Below, in pieces: positions 11,004 to 22,356 of a stretch of 64,000 nucleotides of DNA. Position numbers and translations under genes: made by a program. Position 1 is the first letter of the stretch. Every line of letters starts with the position of its first letter. The notes under the pieces were generated by a model. The model worked only from the letters and a program-made list of their open reading frames with translations, was not told the origin of the DNA and ran no database searches. The stretch is from Cryptomeria japonica (Eukaryota > Streptophyta > Pinopsida > Cupressales > Cupressaceae), in assembly GCF_030272615.1 (NCBI RefSeq), contig NC_081412.1, positions 101,371,796-101,435,795 on the forward strand, in the 5' to 3' direction.

Positions 11004-12490
11004 TGTTGGCAATATTGCATTATAAAAGACAATGACAGATTGTTGGCATTTCATAAGGATATTGAGAAGGTTGTTGATGATTATGGATATAACTGATTAA
11101 TGATGTTTACTATCTTGATATTATTATTTTGTCATTGATGTCAAGAAATTAATTTTCTAATTCAGTATGATTTAAAGAATATAAAGATGTCGGTAAAAGA
11201 CAAAGGAAAGATTATGATGAATAAGGGGATGAATAAGGTATTCAATGGGCAACTACTACCGAGTTAGACTATGATGAGATCATGATGTTTAGATTGTTTT
11301 AACATCATACATATGTTGTAAATTGTAAAGGTTAATACTATACTATGTTATCAACCAAAGAACCTAGTCGATAAACCCTAAGGTTATCACTATCGGTTAA
11401 TGAAGGCGAAATGTCTACTAAGTGAAGTTTAGTATTCACCGAGTTGCTACCGAGTTGTAACTGAGCTATAACAGAATGCATTAAATGTTTGCATGCGTTA
11501 TTTAATGAAGGAAGCTGATGAGCTGGAACTGATTAAATGATTGGTGAGCCATGGATGAAGTTTGTTAATGAATCTAAGGCAATGGAAAGTCGGCATGAAG
11601 ATCTACAATGCAGATTGAACCGCAATACCCTAGCACAAGTTACAAGAAATGTATGCAAGTTCCAAGGTGGGGTAAAACATTTTTAGATTTAAAGATGCAT
11701 TGAACCTGGACAAGATTGAAGATCTGATGGCTATGATTGATCATGGGAAATGTGATCAAGGAGATTAAGCGGTTACCTAATTGTTTATAAATAAGAAACT
11801 ACTGATAAACAAGGTATGCGGGCAAGTGTATGCACAGGGATGCTACATAGTGATTACCAAGCACAGAAGCCCGAAGACCTATTTGAATAATAGAGTATAG
11901 AAGCCCAGTAGATAGAAAAGATTAATTCTATGTCTAGATTGTATTGAACAAATAGGAATCTGCTTTAGCATTTTAGATGTGAAGTTGCAGATAGATTTTT
12001 ATTACTGTTATTTTAAGAAAGTGACAAAAAATCTCTTAACCAAGTGGACTTAACAGTCTTATTTGTAAAACCCTCTAGCAAGGTGACATTCTAATTGAGT
12101 GTTTGAAATCCTTTAACAAGGTCACTTCTAACAAGGTGAAGATCCTAACAGATCTGAGGGAAATCCCTTAACCGGGTCACATCTAGCAATGTGTTTGTAA
12201 TCTTTAATAGGATTTGCTTTTAACCAAGAATACTCTAGAAGAGTATATTTCTTAGTGGGTCCGAAATCCCACAGTGGTTTTTCCCTATTTGGGTTTCCAT
12301 GTTAAATCTGGTGTTATGAGGTTTATGATGCTTTTAAGTTTACATGTTTAATAGTTTTGGTTATATTACTGATATATGTTACCGAGGTTGAATCTGATGT
12401 TTTTATGGATGATTAAGTTTGTATGATTCACCCCCCCTCTCATCTTATTGGCTATTGGATTTGTACTTATATTAAGTATCAGAACTATCA
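11004..12490 (+). repeat. Copia A 3' LTR
   Basis: This 1,487-bp LTR starts TGTTGGCAATATT right after the polypurine tract and ends AGAACTATCA, like the 5' copy. A second TGTTGGCATTTCAT at 11041 resembles the LTR start of related elements in this window, so the start could have been duplicated. I prefer 11004 because it abuts the purine tract. Confidence 0.88.
11786..11793 (+). promoter_or_regulatory. Candidate TATA box of Copia A LTR
   Basis: TATAAATA in TTGTTTATAAATAAGAAAC. If it is functional, transcription would start near 11816, so the Gypsy-1 insertion point (equivalent to 11911) falls in the transcribed leader of the other LTR. Confidence 0.55.
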
Positions 12491-12599
12491 GTTATTTCTA
12501 TGATTATGTTTCAGTGTTATACATTTATGAGATCAGCAGTACTTAGTTTGTGTTTACCAGTAAAATTGTTTTTGAAGAAAAGTTTTGAAGTACTGATTT
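12491..12599. other. Short unassigned stretch between Copia A and Copia B
   Basis: Copia B RNase H similarity fades at about 12600 and Copia A ends at 12490. The stretch is AT-rich with no motif I recognise. It may be scrambled Copia B sequence or DNA that replaced its 3' end. Confidence 0.4.
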
Positions 12600-13880
12600 T
12601 GTTGTTGATAAAGATGTGCAACTTTGTTTCTTACTCAACCAAGAAATTAATCTTCTTCCAAGAAAAAATGCACTACCGGTGGTGCTTTTTCTGTCATCTA
12701 CATCTCCTGCCCAATTTGCACCTGTGTATGCACATAATTCAAAGTTTTCATCTCTAGGATACCATAAGCCAAGATTTGTAGTGCCTTGTAAGTACCAAAA
12801 AATCCTTTTTACTGATGATTCATGATTTTCTTTAGGATTACTCTGAAATCTTGAAACAATATATACTACATTCATAATATCAGGTCTTTTTTGTGTCAAA
12901 TACAGTAGACCTCCTATCATAGATTTGTACCTAGTCGGATTAACAGGTGTAGATTCATCCCTTAGTGATACTTTGTCATTTGTAGTCATAGGTGTGCTTA
13001 TCAGTTTAGAGTTTCCATCCCAAATTTCTTTAGTAACTCCTTCAAGTACTTAGATTGACTCAAGAATATACCTTTATCAGTCTGTGAAATTTGTAATCCT
13101 AAAAAGAATATTATCTCTCTAATCATAAACATTTCAAATTCTTGTTGCATTTCAATAGAAAAGTCTTTACATAATCCATCTTCTCCTCCAAAGATTATAT
13201 CATCAACAAAAACTTCTATAACCAAGATGTCATCATTAGTTACTTTAATATATAAATTGCTGTCAACATTACCTTTAAAAACAATCTTCAAAAGATAATT
13301 ATCCAATCTAGTATACCAAGCTCTTGCTTCAACCCATACCAAGATTTCCTTAACCTGAAAATCGTATCTTTGTTATCTGTCAAAGAAAATCCATCAGATT
13401 GCTCAATGTAAACTTCTTCTTCAAGGTCTCCATTCAGAAGTTTACATTTAATGTCCATTTGATATACTTTGTAGTTCTTGTGTGTTGCAAAAGCTAAGAA
13501 TAATCTGACTGTCTCAATTCTAGCTACCAGTGCAAAGGTTACATTGTAATCAATTCCTTCTTTCTGAGAATATCCCTTACACGCTAGTCTTTCTTTATTT
13601 TTGATTACCTTACCATCTTCATTAAGTTTGTTTCTGAATACCCATTTTGTTCCAATTACATTTGTCTTTAGGCCGAGGAACTAATGTTCATGTGTTATTC
13701 GTTTCAATTTGTTCTAATTCTTCTTCCATAGCTTTAGTACAGTGTATATCTTCACATGCCTCATTAATTGATGTTGGTTCAATTTGAGAAATAAGACATA
13801 CCTCTTCATTTGATAGTCTTCCTCTTGTCATAACTCCTTGATACTTGTTCCCAATTATCTAATTTTTAGAGTAGTTCAAT
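12600..13880 (-). pseudogene. pol: Copia B reverse transcriptase and partial RNase H
   Basis: Read on the minus strand, RT motifs include [14 protein letters not shown], the catalytic block VEVFVDDIIFGGEDG and FEMFMIREI. The RNase H part has TGANWAGDVDDRKS (catalytic D changed to N in ANWAG, where relatives have ADWAG) and SWLSKKQSCTSLS, then loses similarity near 12600. The active-site glutamate and later part of RNase H are therefore missing. Several frame breaks occur between 13343 and 13880. Confidence 0.85.
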
Positions 13881-15300
13881 CTTACATAGCAGGGTGTCTT
13901 TGTTTGTTGTTGTTCCTTAGTTACAGTGGAATTTTTAGATGATACCGGTGTAACTAGATCTTCATTTTCTACTAGTGGGTTCAATGTAGATTCATTTGTC
14001 AATATTTTTGTTGCCGGTTCAGAGTCTATATACCTTGAAGTTCCTCTAAACTATTCATCAATCTTCACATTTGTACTCTCAACAATTTTCTGCAATCTCT
14101 TGTTAAAACATCTATATGCCTTGCTCTTAGATGAATAACCAAGAAAAATTCCTTCATCACTTCTAGGATCAAATTTGCCAATATACTCATCTCTTCTAAT
14201 ATAGCATTTACTTCCAAATATTCTAAAATATTTAAGAGTAGGAGTAATGCCAAACCATAGTTCATGAGGGGTCTTACCAGTTTCACCTTTGATGTGAACT
14301 TTGTTAAATGTATAGATTGTTGTGCTTACTGCCTCTCTCCAATATACATGTGGTAAATTTGCTTCTAATAACATACTTCTAGCTGCATCCAAGATAGTTC
14401 TATTTTTCCTTTCTACAACTCCATTCTGTTGTGGTGTCTGGGGTGCTGATAACTGTCTTCTGATTCCATTTACTTCACAAAATGTATTAAACTTCTTAGA
14501 TGTGAATTCACCTCCTTGATCTAATCTCAGACATTTTATTTTCTTACCGGTTTCATTTTCTACCATTGCCTTGAATAGTTTGAATTTCCCAAGTGCTTCT
14601 TATTTTTGTTTGAGACAAGTAACCCAACACATTCTAGAATAGTCATCAATGATTAGCATAAAATATCTATCACCTTGTAAGCTTTTAGTTCTAGCTGGAC
14701 CACATAAATCAGTATGAATTAAGTCAAGAGCATTATTGGATTTTTCTGGAATACTTTTAAAAGATGCTCTAACATGTTTTCCAAATTGACATTCCTTACA
14801 TACTGGATTGTGAGGTTTAACGTTCTTAGGTAAATCTCTAACTTCTTTAGTTGTAATTTTCACAATACAATCAAAATTTACGTGATAGAGTCTCTTATGC
14901 CATAGCCAACTTTCATCAATATGTGCAATTAAGCATGTCTTTTTATTATTATTCAAATGAAAGATATTACCTCTAGTTTGATTACCGGTTGCAATTTCCA
15001 AACCGGTTCTGTTCATAATTTTGCATTTCCCATTCTTGAATTGTAACTGAAATCATTTTTCAACTAATTGACCAACACTCAAAAGATTATGCTTTAAACC
15101 TTCAACATAGTAAACATTGTTAGTATTATGCTTACCATCAAGAGATATAGTACCTTTTCCTTTGATCAAACAAGCTTTATCATCTCCAAATCTTACTAGA
15201 CCTCCATTATATTTCTGAAAAGTCAAGAATTTACCTTTATCACCAATCATGATGTGGACATCCTGAATCAATGATCCATTCATCCTTAACTACAACTTTA
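13881..15300 (-). pseudogene. pol: Copia B protease and integrase region
   Basis: A damaged protease segment lies at 15053-15283: the DSG active site is lost to a frameshift just before HIMIGDKGKF. The pre-integrase zinc segment (SWLWHKRLYHVNF) and the integrase core follow at 14051-15016, with LIHTDLCGPA, LRLDQGGEF and NGVVERKNRTI retaining the D, D, E pattern. The two integrase pieces are separated by a frameshift/stop near 14580-14600. Confidence 0.87.
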
Positions 15301-15633
15301 GCTGCTAGGGCCTGCTCTACTGGTTGAACAGTAGGTGTCAATTGATCTTCTGTTATAGCAACAAAGACCCATCCATTGTCTGCTAGATCCTCATCAGAAT
15401 CATCAGTGACTCCTTCATCAACAAGATTTGTCTTTATTCTTCTTAAATCTGTATCTCTGTTATTTAGGGTTAGTCTTGTATGTTCTTCTAGCTTCTTCTC
15501 TCAATCTTTCATGTCTATCAGGGCATCTTGAAGCCATATGACCAATCTTATTACAGTTAAAACATTCAAAGGGTGCTTTACCTTCATACTTACTTCCAAC
15601 TAGACCTTTAGGCATTTTCCTTGCAAATAGTGT
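15301..15633 (-). pseudogene. gag: Copia B gag, zinc-knuckle part
   Basis: CFNCNKIGHMASRC is a CCHC knuckle (about 15520-15565 on the minus strand). The coding sequence upstream stops abruptly at 15633, where the solo LTR begins, and resumes in the same sense at 21543. An acidic tail follows the knuckle as in Copia A. Confidence 0.88.
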
Positions 15634-17171
15634 TGTTACCACTGTTTAGAATTAGATATTCTTGTTCCATAATTGGCTAGAAGTCTGCAAAAAATGTGTT
15701 TAGTATGGCCTTGTTGCCTCTAATTTTCTTGGGTCAAAAGAGGGTTTAAGGTTTTTGAGTTTTAACCCTTCCTATGTTTGCAAAAAACCCCTATGTTCTA
15801 TTTCTGAGTTACTTTTACCACTTAAAGAAGGGTTGGTCTATCATGAAAAGTGTCCCCCCTTTAGTTCTTTCCCTAGGTGGTCCCTTAATATTTTAAAAAT
15901 TTACGCCTTTGCCTATGTCTTGTTCTAATGTTTTGTCGGATCCTTAATTAGTATGCAACTCATTGTTAATCCTGCGATTGTCATTGTTTCGTTAGGCAGA
16001 GATGCCGATAGGTTAAGTTCTGTGAAATAGCAAAAAGGCTTGGTGGGCCTGAAGGACAAGCAGGTCATAGAGTTTTAAAGGCCGATTAAGTAAGTTTTAA
16101 TCAGACGGTTATCATGGATTCACAATCGCAAGTCAACCGGAGATTAGTGTTCACAAAATAGTGAAATGATGTGGCAAATCACACAATGGATGACATGGCA
16201 AGATAGATGGTTTGTTCCATGGAATGTAATGGTGACCTGTCAAGTGTGCGTGGATTTTAAAGGGTAGTTGAGGGCCCACCTTGGTTCAACTGATAGTTAT
16301 GTGGGGAATAATAAAGTAAAGCATGTGGTAGTTTCAGAATGGAACCTGATGGAACTTCATGAGCAAATGACTGATAGCCAAGCGACGTTTGTTAACCGGT
16401 GATGAGATAAAGCAAGTGGTCTCTGAGTTAAAGAGCCCACACTTAAAGGTTCAAGAATGTTAAATAGTATACATCTCAAGAAATATCTAATGGCTCGCGT
16501 TGTTTCGCAGCCCAAATATGCCTGTAGTCTAACCTTCATGAAGTGGCAAAAATTGTTAGTTGTCAAGGTGGTGCAAGGTTAGTTAATAAGACTGACGGTC
16601 ATTGTATGAGATAAAGACCAGGTAGGTAGATTATGATCTAATGGCCGGTGTTGCTGTGAAAGAAAATTGCACAAGGTTTAAGGCCCATGAAATAGCAAAA
16701 AGTAGGTAGGGCCCGTCACTAACACAGAAAGACTAGATAGAATAAAAGCAGTGCAAGTTCCCGTGATTCAGCAGTTGTTGTTGTTTCGCGAAAGAAAAAG
16801 TGCGGAGGCTTTAAGATTTGTGAAATAGCGAAACAATGAAATAGAGGAAATATTTAGAGAATTTATGATCCGTTGGAGCCTGTTTTTAAATTCGATTTGT
16901 GAATTCAATTCTGAGGTGATGGCTAAAGCATGCGGGATTAATTTATAAAATTTTATACCAACTTGTTGTATTAGAGTCCGCATCAACTTGAATGTTGGTA
17001 TCATTTCAATGAGTCTGCTACAGAGCAATTGGTGTAGAGCAGTTTTCTTCAGGCGAATAACAGGTTTTTGTGCTTTTTCTTACTAATTTTGGTCTAAAGT
17101 TAGTGATTATTGTGTGAATTGTTTCATTAGAGGTCTGTGCAAGTCTCAATTGATATAGTTGAATTATCAAG
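15634..17171 (+). repeat. Upstream (U3) segment of the solo giant LTR
   Basis: No gene. It contains a run of repeated words of the type GTGAAATAGC(G/A)AAA (for example near 16022, 16675 and 16818), spaced irregularly. They are the reverse complement of the TTTCGC(C/T)ATTTCGC words in the two intact LTRs. Several TGTGGC/CACATG words also recur. Confidence 0.65.
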
Positions 17172-20100
17172 ATGGCACCAAGAAGGGAGTTGACAGGAAA
17201 AGTGAACTACCAGGATAGGAACATTTGTGATGATTTTTTGGAACAGTTAACTATGTCAACTAATGTCGGGGCTAAAGATAAAGAATTGGTACCAAAGAAC
17301 CCTCATCTAAGAATTGGGGATGGCTTATATGATAAAGGTAATTGGTTAAGGGATCCACAAATAGGGCTGTCAGGTTTAGGATTGTTCAAAGTAGGTTTTG
17401 GTTAGAGACATTCCCTTGCCCCTTTAAATAGCATATGGGAATTGGATGTGGGGAAGCTTATAGTTCCTGGTGTGTTCATGGATGTAGATTTGTTGACTTT
17501 GATTGCCCAAAATTATGACCCTATAACTAGATGTATAAGGAATGTGAAGGGATCAGCCCAGATTGAAATAAATGATGATGAATTCAGAAATGTGTTCAAG
17601 CTCACTGAAGCTTCCAATTTGTTAGAGCCTATTGATTTTGAATTGTTGGCTCAGGTTTATGATGCATAAAGGGATCACCTTAGGAGTGGCCCATTGAAAG
17701 AGTTCTTTGTTAAAATAGGAGGGTTAATAGTTGTAGGCCCTAGTACAATGGAACCCTTCTCCCTGAATCTGTTTACTCTAAGAGCTAAGGGTATGTATTG
17801 AGCACTGTGTCAGATTTTTGGAGAAGATGCTGAGAATAACATGCCAACCCATTACATGCTGATGATTGCACAAATTCTAAACCCCTCTCTGGCAATAACA
17901 TTTGATTATGCGCCATACCTTACTGATGCAATTCATGCAGAGCTAGTAGGGATAAAAAATGGTAAAGTGGATAGACCGTTTGGATGGTATTCTCTTCTAA
18001 TGCACATGTTTTTGTTCAAGGGTGCTGACTATTTTGCAAAGGAAATGGATTTGGTTAAGGTGAAGATAAGGAAGAGATGACTGTTCAACTTTGGAGCACT
18101 GTCTTATCCTGGGATAGAGAGGATGATAGTTATCTAAAGTCTGATAGATGCTTTTCATCTAAAATTAGGATTCTTTTATGCACGGAAAGCCCTAGGATTC
18201 CTAAGGCTCTCTTGGAATTCCTCAGGCCTAAAGAGTTTATTGAGGGTATTAAGATTGTTCACAATTGGGGAGATATGTATTTGTACCCTGTTTCTACTAT
18301 TTTTAGAGTGTATGGTTTCAGAGGTACTCCCTATCTATTGCCCTATCAGGTCCCATTGAAGATAGGGATTGTAGAAGTCTTGAGGCAAATTGGAGGTGTA
18401 CAAGAAGCAGAGCTAAAAAATAGGGGTAAAGGGACCATTTTCCCAACCATTACCATGGCCCATCATTTTGTGATCACTAAAGGTGGATGGAAATATTTTA
18501 AAGAATTCTTTAATCCATATAGGTTGTCAACTGCAGTTTCAAGATGTGCAGACCCTGAGGACTTTTTCAATGACATGTTTAGAAAGACGACAGTGTGTAA
18601 AGGTAGGGCTCACCAATTTCAGTTCCCTGAAGATTTAATTAGAATTGAATTCAGTTTGGATGAGCAAGAACTGAGGAAAGAGAAGTGGGTTGCATATAAG
18701 AGGGCTCTTGATTTCATTCATCAATTTGATAGTAGTTATGACCCTCTCTCTAGTTTCAATCCCTTTGAGGAGAAAATCAAATTCTTGGTTCTTTATTTTG
18801 AAGACCTCATGCAAACCTTGAAAGAAAAATGGGAGGCTATAATGCAAAATGATCCTGACAGGGTTAAATTGGTCCTGGCTAAACCTTCCTTTGCTAAGGC
18901 TATCCCACCTGGTGATTATGTGATGCATAAGAAATCAAAGTACAGTGTGATGATGCCAGTGATAGGTGAGCCTTCCACTTCAAGAGGGAAAAGACCAAAT
19001 GAAGATGTCATTGACATCTAAGATTACCCTAAAAGGCAAAGAGTGGGGAAGGAAGTTGAAACTGGTGAACCTCAATACTCTCCATCTCAGTCCCCTATAC
19101 ACATATGAGGAGACCCAAGAGGGGATGCCAGAAGAGCCACCTAGTGCTGAAATGAACTTGACTGATGGTGAGCTAAAGGGCAAAGAATTAGACCTTACTG
19201 TTAAGCAAGCTAGTGAGGATTTCCTAGCTAACAGTAATTTTGTTACAACAGGGGCTTTCATACAATTTGTGTGGAAGCAAAATATGGAACAATTCAAAGC
19301 TAGATGTGAGCAAAGGAAGAGTGAACTGCCTCATAGAGATGTAACTTAGGAGGAAGAAGAGGTGAAGCAAGAAATGATTGAAGAGTTTAAGACTATTACT
19401 CCTAAGAAGGGAAGAGATGGTGTCTAAGGTTGGTGTTTTAATCCTCCTTGAATGGGATATAGCTGATGCTCTGGTTCTTGAAGTAGTAAGGAAGGAAACC
19501 AAACCCATGGAAGGAGTGACCTTTAGCAAAGATAATGCTGCTCTAGTCATGTGGTCACTAAAGAAGGATGAGAGTAAAAGGAGGAAAGGTGTATCAGATT
19601 CTAGTCTCCTAGGAGGCATGATTGTAAAAAGAGTCCAAGATACAGGGGTGGTGGAAGCTACAAGAACGGTCTTGGAAATTGCAAAGTTTAATGTGGCATT
19701 AGCAGAAAAGGAGGCAAAAGAGAAGGCTAATCTCCAATTAAAAGTGGGAACCATCTTAAAGGCTTACAATGAGGCCAAAGAAGGAGTAGCCAACAGAGAC
19801 AGTATTATTGCCAGACTTCAGAGTCAGTTGATAGGTCAGCACCATCCAGGTGAATCCTCTACTCTTATGATAGCCTCCTCTCCAACAAGACCTCCACCTA
19901 CCAGTCCCATTATAGAATATCCCCCTTCTCTTCTGCTTTCTGGTTTCCAGTCAGCTGAAACTATCCAACATGAGTTGGAAAAGTTGAAACAAGCTCAAAC
20001 ATTGTTTGCAAGCAAGTATGAAGAAAAGGTAAAAGCCACAATTTTGAAGTTTGCTGATTCGGTCAAGGCCTCTGCTATACACATTTCTATGAAAAGGATC

Positions 20101-20747
20101 CTGAATATTCTGATTGAATTTAGAGAGGATGAAACCACCTTAGAACTAATTCTTAATAAGTGGATGCCCTTAATAAGTGGATGCTTAGAGGTAAGGAGTT
20201 AGAGCTCATGTGTTCATCCCATGTAGATGCAGAGGCAAATGACAATCTTAGGTCCACTAGGGAGTTTATAAAAGAAATGAATATATTCTCAAAGGAAAGG
20301 GTAGGTGTAAAAAGAAGAGCCCAACTATATAGAAAAGAATATTCAAATCACAAATATGAATTGTTTCCAGGGGGTTTTGTTGGTCCAATTCAGTTGAAAG
20401 AGGAGAAGGTATGGCTAGAAGAGATGGACCACAAATTGTCCCAAAGGGTTAATGAAATCATTAACACTGATGACACATCATTATTTGTCCAGACAATTGA
20501 AGAGATTGAAAAGGTGAAATCACATTATGGTTTCATAGAAACAAAAATTGGGCAGTTGAGGGTCACTTGGAAAAGGCTAGAAGGGATGAAACAAAAGATT
20601 ATTAGCTTTGCTTGGCCAAGTGATGACATGGTCTAGGAGTGGAAGGCCAAATATATCGGACAAAAAGAAGATACTCCAGAGCAGATAGAAAAGGTTGCAG
20701 CAAAACAACAAATGGAAGAGGCCGTTGATATTGAAAAAGACTTGTAA
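17172..20747 (+). pseudogene. LTR-encoded ORF of unknown function (copy 1, solo LTR)
   Basis: The ATG begins MAPRRELTGKVNYQ, at the same position as in the other two copies. The frame runs about 1,190 codons to a stop after DIEKDL. Conserved blocks are LYDKGNWLRDPQIGLSGLG (N-terminal), FGWYSLLMHMFLFKG, NWGDMYLYPVS, GTPYLLPYQVPLKIG and HQFQFPEDLI. A charged and Pro-rich linker (TRPPPTSPIIEYPP) follows, then a helical C-terminal part (IEEIEKVKSHYGF). I recognise no enzyme motif, zinc finger, signal peptide or transmembrane segment. This copy is broken by stops near 17403 and 17668, a frameshift near 18075, a stop near 19019, frame changes around 19350-19430 and a 17-bp tandem duplication at about 20152-20184. 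The other copies are not broken at these points, so the ancestor was probably intact. It could be a captured gene or an element-specific accessory protein. Confidence 0.7.
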
Positions 20748-21542
20748 CTATTTCTTGGAGAGTATCACGGTTTGTAACAAACTCTTTTAGGAATGTATGA
20801 GCTTGTATGCATCCATAATGTTATAAATGGATACCAGGACTAGTGAAAGGGGGATCACAAGAATTTTGTAAGGAAACTCTGGCAAAATATATTTAGGTTT
20901 CTTTTTCTGGTTTCATGGAGAGGACTCTAGATGATGTAATATTTTCAAGAATGAATATAAATATATAAATCAAAGTTTCAGGCCTAAAATTTCTTTGTCT
21001 TCTGGTGCACATTCTGTAGTTTGCTGGTTTCATTTGGATAATCTAGGATTGTTCAAATGAGCATGGATTGTAAGGCGATCTTATGGACACTATTTCTAGG
21101 TTTTCTCTTTAGGAGAGGGATTAAATGTGCAAGGAATATTTCTGTCAGCAAATCTATTGTCTGCTGCCATGAATCTAATGAATTATTTTAGTTAAATGGG
21201 AAAGGATCTATGTATATGTTAGGAATTTATGAGGTTCATGAAAGTTGAGATGATGAGGCGTATCATAATGTTCAATTATTGAAAATTATTGCTTAATTTA
21301 GGTGACTCTGTGGCCTGGATAAGGCATTGGTACTTGTTGTGGGATTCTTTTTAATTTTCTTGAAGATTAATACTGAAAGGTCTACTCGCCTGAACTTTGG
21401 ACAAGTTCAAAGTGTAGAAGGTTCTCAAAACCTTGTTATATGTTACTCTAAGGTTCTTTTTTCCTTGATCTCTTCATATGCATACATAGTTATTCATTTT
21501 CTTACAGGGGGATAAGAGGGAAATCAGAATTTGAGACTAACA
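20748..21542 (+). other. Downstream (possible R-U5) part of the solo giant LTR
   Basis: No gene is seen. It aligns with 26599-27534 and 40750-41685 of the 21-kb element read on the minus strand, with small deletions, and ends at the LTR terminus. Confidence 0.6.
20822..20828 (+). promoter_or_regulatory. Conserved TATA-like box downstream of the LTR ORF (copy 1)
   Basis: TATAAATGGATACCAGGACTAG is conserved in all three LTR copies about 75-100 bases after the ORF stop. If this is the LTR promoter, the ORF lies within U3. Motif evidence only. Confidence 0.45.
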
Positions 21543-22299
21543 AGTGCTTCTAGTTCTTCAAGTTCTTCATTTTCTCTCCTGCTTTCTTCAACTTCTCTTG
21601 CATAAAAGGCTTTCTAATCAGATTTGTCAAATGATGGTGCAGATGATGTTGATGCCTTAAAAGCTAAATCTGTCTTTATAGTATCAACAGGACAAAATTA
21701 CTCAATTTCAAAAGTTAAAAGTTTTCCAATCAATGTATCCCTAGTTGCTAATGTATTAGGCATTGTTCTTAACTCTTTTATAGCAGTAACTTTCATTTTG
21801 TATGCCGGTGGCAATCCTCTTAAAACTTTTGAAACAATTCATCTTCACTTAAGGTTCCTCCACAACATTTAATACCCAAAACAATTTCATTAACTCTTTC
21901 CATAAAAGCAAAAATCCTTTCATCTTCTTCCATTTTCAAATTTTCATACCTGACCCAGAAGCTTTCAAGTTTTGCAATTTTGATTGTGGAATCTCCTTCA
22001 TTAAATGTTTCCAAATGGTCCCAAATAGCTTTAATAGTAGATCTATCTGATAATCCCATGATTTGCTGATCTGATAATGCACTCAAAAGTTCTTCCCTTG
22101 CTTTGCAATCATTTTCCTCATCTTTAGCCAAGTTAGGTGGATTAGGTTGACTTTGAGTAGGAGCAGTATAGCCATTCTTTGTAACATCCTAAATGTCCTT
22201 TTGAATGCAATTTAGATGTGTCTCCATCTTGATTTTCCACATGCCATAATTGGCTCCATCAAGTTTAGGATGGTCCTTCCTGAAATAGTTAGAAGACAT
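21543..22299 (-). pseudogene. gag: Copia B gag, N-terminal part
   Basis: The minus-strand ATG at 22299 follows the primer site by about 45 bases and begins MSSNYFRKDHPKLDG, as in plant Copia gag. The capsid segment contains STIKAIWDHLETF, KLESFWVRYENLKM and FMERVNEIV. A stop at about 22190 and a frameshift near 21820 interrupt it. The coding sequence continues leftward to the solo LTR boundary, where a Glu/Leu-rich stretch leads into the zinc-knuckle part on the other side. Confidence 0.87.
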
Positions 22300-22342
22300 T
22301 GGATCTCCTCAAGTTGTTAAACTTCTGTAAAAAGAGGACTAA

Positions 22343-22354
22343 GCTCTGATACCA
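22343..22354 (-). other. Primer binding site of Copia B
   Basis: On the minus strand TGGTATCAGAGC matches the initiator tRNA-Met 3' end. It lies two bases from the 5' LTR end. Confidence 0.9.
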
Positions 22355-22356
22355 AT

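Larger units (their letters stand above)
5748..12490 (+). mobile_element. Copia A: near full-length Ty1/Copia element, 5' LTR interrupted by Gypsy-1
   Basis: Order is partial 5' LTR, tRNA primer site, gag, protease, integrase, RT, RNase H, polypurine tract, 3' LTR. This PR-IN-RT-RH order defines Ty1/Copia. The 5' LTR visible here (5748-6331) aligns with the last 580 bases of the 3' LTR. The missing 907 bases should lie left of Gypsy-1, outside the window. The polyprotein keeps one frame from 6397 to about 9845, apart from in-frame stops, followed by one frameshift. The right flank is GTTAT (12491-12495); its partner is outside the window. Confidence 0.9.
15634..21542 (+). mobile_element. Solo giant LTR (same family as the 21-kb element) inside Copia B gag
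   Basis: It starts TGTTACCACTGTTTA and ends GAGACTAACA. These align with both ends of the 6.86-kb LTRs further right, read on the opposite strand. It is flanked by AGTGT (15629-15633) and AGTGC (21543-21547), a 5-bp duplication with one change. Joining the flanks at one copy of this repeat makes the Copia B gag frame continuous. No internal gag-pol is present, so it is a solo LTR, presumably left by LTR-LTR recombination. At 5,909 bp it is about 950 bp shorter than its relatives. Confidence 0.85.
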
